Assembly (NCBI GenBank): GCA_018266375.1
Contig: JAFEAO010000005.1
Coordinates: forward strand, 579,185-643,184
Source: Bdellovibrionales bacterium
Lineage (GTDB): Bacteria > Bdellovibrionota > UBA1018 > CAIMNF01
DNA: 64,000 nt
Direction of reading: 5' to 3'
Of this stretch, positions 62,246 to 64,000 are shown in pieces (the first letter of the stretch is position 1; the number at the start of each line of letters is the position of its first letter). The position numbers and the translations under genes are program-made. The notes under the pieces were generated by a model, which made no database searches, was not told where the DNA came from, and saw only the letters and a program-made list of their open reading frames with translations.

Positions 62246-62318
62246 TTTATGCGCACTCGTCATCGGTAAAAATCGATTTTTCGGAAAGTAACTTGTTCAT
62301 CGACTGATCACCGAGGAA

Positions 62319-63491
62319 CTATGTACTTCTTAAAATGTGGTGAGTGATCTCGCTCGGCTTGCCTAAGCGATTCGGCGGCCCCCAAAATCCGGTGCCGCGA
62401 TTTACATACAATTGCATTTTGTCGTTCACTTGGTACAGGCCTTCGCTGTATTTGAGGGCGAGTTTCACGAGGAATGCAAACGGATAGAACTGACCTGCGT
62501 GCGTGTGGCCCGATACTTGGTAGTTCCAATCTGCGGTCGCGGCGACGGTAGTGCTGAATGGATTATGAGCCATCAAAATTTTGCAGCTCACGTTCTCTCC
62601 GGTGATCGCAGCCTTGACCGGATCCGAGATATGGCTGTCGAGGTAGCGCCCGCCGGTGAAATCGTAAACACCACCGAGCAAAATCTTGTCGTTACCGCGA
62701 GTAAAGACGGTATTCGAATTGCGGAAAGTGTGAATACCCATTTCTTCCAGATGAGCGAGCCATTCCTCAGCGCCTGAGTAGTATTCATGATTTCCTGTAC
62801 AAAAGTAGACACCTTCGCGCGCTTTCAGGCGTCTAAGCGGCTCAACCTGCTGCTTGAGCTGCTCAACTGTTCCGTCAACGAGGTCGCCCGAGATCAGGAT
62901 TACGTCGGGATCGAGCGCAAGAATGTCGTCAACGACTCCGCTCAAAAATTCTTTATGAAGGAGAGGCCCGATGTGCACATCCGAGATTTGCGTCATCGTG
63001 AACCCATCGAAGGATTTAGGAAGCATCGGGAGTTTGACTTCGACTTTGTCGATGCGTGGCTTTGCGCTCGCTTGGAGGTAGCCTCCCAGAGTTGCCGCAC
63101 TCGTCGCGGCGATGAGGCCTTTCGTCACGCCTTCGGTGAGGAAAATGCGTTTCTCGCCTTTAAACGGAATCGCCAGGATTCCAAGAAACGACTGGACGAC
63201 TTCGAGTGCAAAGAAAGTGAGAAGCGTCATCGCCACCCAGCCCATTAAAAAGTATTGAGCGAATTGGAGCGCTTGCTGACCGATATTTTCGATGCTGGCT
63301 TGCCCATAACGATAAGCGAGCGGACCCGATATCATCAGGATCGCAATACCGGTAAAAGTCATCAGGAGCCAGAAACTCTTTTTCTTTTCGAGTTTGAGCC
63401 GGCGCTTGAGTAGCGAGTAAGTCAATAAGCAGATCCCGAATGAGAGTGCGCTAAAGATAAAAGCGAACTTCAGGAGCTGGTTATTCGACAT
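62319..63491 (-). CDS. Membrane-anchored metallophosphoesterase
   Basis: A 390-residue protein with about four N-terminal transmembrane helices (residues 1-115) and a calcineurin-like phosphoesterase domain: QISDVHIGPL, LISGDLVDG, CTGNHEYYSGAEEW, MAHNP and SGHTHAGQFYP supply the two-metal site. It resembles YkuE/YaeI-type enzymes that may hydrolyse UDP-diacylglucosamine or other lipid-linked phosphates; an LpxH-like role is possible and would fit the missing lpxH, but is unproven. Confidence 0.88.
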   Translation of the reverse strand: MSNNQLLKFAFIFSALSFGICLLTYSLLKRRLKLEKKKSFWLLMTFTGIAILMISGPLAYRYGQASIENIGQQALQFAQYFLMGWVAMTLLTFFALEVVQSFLGILAIPFKGEKRIFLTEGVTKGLIAATSAATLGGYLQASAKPRIDKVEVKLPMLPKSFDGFTMTQISDVHIGPLLHKEFLSGVVDDILALDPDVILISGDLVDGTVEQLKQQVEPLRRLKAREGVYFCTGNHEYYSGAEEWLAHLEEMGIHTFRNSNTVFTRGNDKILLGGVYDFTGGRYLDSHISDPVKAAITGENVSCKILMAHNPFSTTVAATADWNYQVSGHTHAGQFYPFAFLVKLALKYSEGLYQVNDKMQLYVNRGTGFWGPPNRLGKPSEITHHILRST

Positions 63492-63492
63492 A

Positions 63493-64000
63493 TTAGCCGA
63501 CGCTGATCATTTTCATGAGACGTTCTTTACGGTGCATGAGCTCTTCTTTTTTAAGAGTCTTCAAGCGACCGATACTGAAGTCTTGAATGGTGAAGCTCGC
63601 CATGACGGTACCGTGAATGACCGCGCGGCGAATGAGTTGATCCCAGCCTGCCGGATCGGATTTGATCATCGAGCGAGTTGCGCCGTTTTCGGCAAGGTAG
63701 CCGATGAACGCGCCCGCAAAGCTGTCGCCTGCGCCTGTCGGATCGACGACTTCGTCGACCAAAAAGGCAGGAGCGAGGAACGCGCCGGTTGGAGTAAAGA
63801 GTGCCGAGCCGTACTCGCCGCGTTTGACGACGACGTTTGACGGGCCCATTGCTTGGATTTTTTTAACGGCTTTCTCAAGGCTCTTCTCTTCGGTGAGGAG
63901 GAAAGCTTCTTTTTCGTTGATGCAAATGATGTCGACGCGTTTCAAGGTCTTTTTGAGTTCGTCGAGTTTGCTCATGATCCAAAAGTTCATGGAGTCGAGA
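63493..64000 (-). CDS. PfkB-family sugar/nucleoside kinase, partial
   Basis: The C-terminal part (169 codons) of a ribokinase-fold kinase; the frame continues past the window edge. CINEKEAFLL is the NxxE magnesium motif and VDPTGAGDSFAGAF the PfkB signature with catalytic Asp. The substrate is unknown. It precedes the metallophosphoesterase gene on the same strand by 1 bp. Confidence 0.92.
   Translation of the reverse strand, partial: LDSMNFWIMSKLDELKKTLKRVDIICINEKEAFLLTEEKSLEKAVKKIQAMGPSNVVVKRGEYGSALFTPTGAFLAPAFLVDEVVDPTGAGDSFAGAFIGYLAENGATRSMIKSDPAGWDQLIRRAVIHGTVMASFTIQDFSIGRLKTLKKEELMHRKERLMKMISVG

Overview
The window reads as chromosomal DNA of a Gram-negative bacterium, most likely a member of the Bdellovibrionota (Bdellovibrio/Oligoflexia-type). 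Reasons: a complete outer-membrane/lipid A/LPS gene set; many signal-peptide, lipoprotein and beta-barrel genes of no known family; a TIGR02147-type regulator (a family expanded in Bdellovibrio); a papain-like peptidase remnant of the kind seen there; and mixed SD-led and apparently SD-less starts. The taxonomic call is inference from gene content. I found no tRNA, rRNA, insertion sequence, prophage or CRISPR array.

Layout. 1-4 kb: surface polysaccharide genes (partial deacetylase-like gene, GT2, GT-C-like membrane protein, galE). 4-9.3 kb: a lytic transglycosylase pair, a candidate structured RNA with an intrinsic terminator (6464-6616), a VOC-fold epimerase, a rhomboid protease, a peptidase remnant, a GT2 and a 58-residue protein. 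9.3-22.9 kb: trxB, then a dense envelope-assembly run lolC/E-lolD-bamA-skp-lpxD-fabZ-lpxA-(lpxB::lpxK fusion)-DUF3108 lipoprotein-waaF-GT4. 22.9-27.7 kb (minus strand): barrel protein, glycyl-tRNA synthetase, M28 lipoprotein, Mpo1-like protein, a doubly broken alpha/beta hydrolase and a secreted protein. 27.9-32.4 kb: alaS and a peptide-binding lipoprotein. 32.5-39.4 kb: an accessory-looking stretch of secreted proteins and lipoproteins with a TIGR02147 regulator translationally coupled to an HExxH protein. 39.5-44.5 kb: an overlapping four-gene lipoprotein operon ending in a 930-residue HExxH...E putative metalloprotease. 44.6-55.4 kb: ssb, ribD, pal-DUF4398-cpoB, tsaD, rsmA, FadL-like barrel, DUF502, smpB, barrel, rpoZ, barrel. 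55.4-64 kb: proC, AMIN-like protein, tail-anchored exported protein, an ABC importer with a fused double permease and a free AAA-associated domain, type II NADH dehydrogenase, metallophosphoesterase and a partial PfkB kinase.

Three points stand out. (1) At nine genes without a Shine-Dalgarno sequence a sigma70-like promoter (about 17-bp spacer) ends only 7-9 nt before the ATG, which predicts near-leaderless mRNAs (685, 2944, 6328, 7061, 9102, 19687, 27890, 36725, 53296). (2) LpxB and LpxK are one polypeptide. (3) RNA hairpins overlap gene starts at lolC/E (start codon in the loop) and just after pal (terminator-like stem inside the next gene's signal peptide). These are read from sequence by eye; no searches were run.
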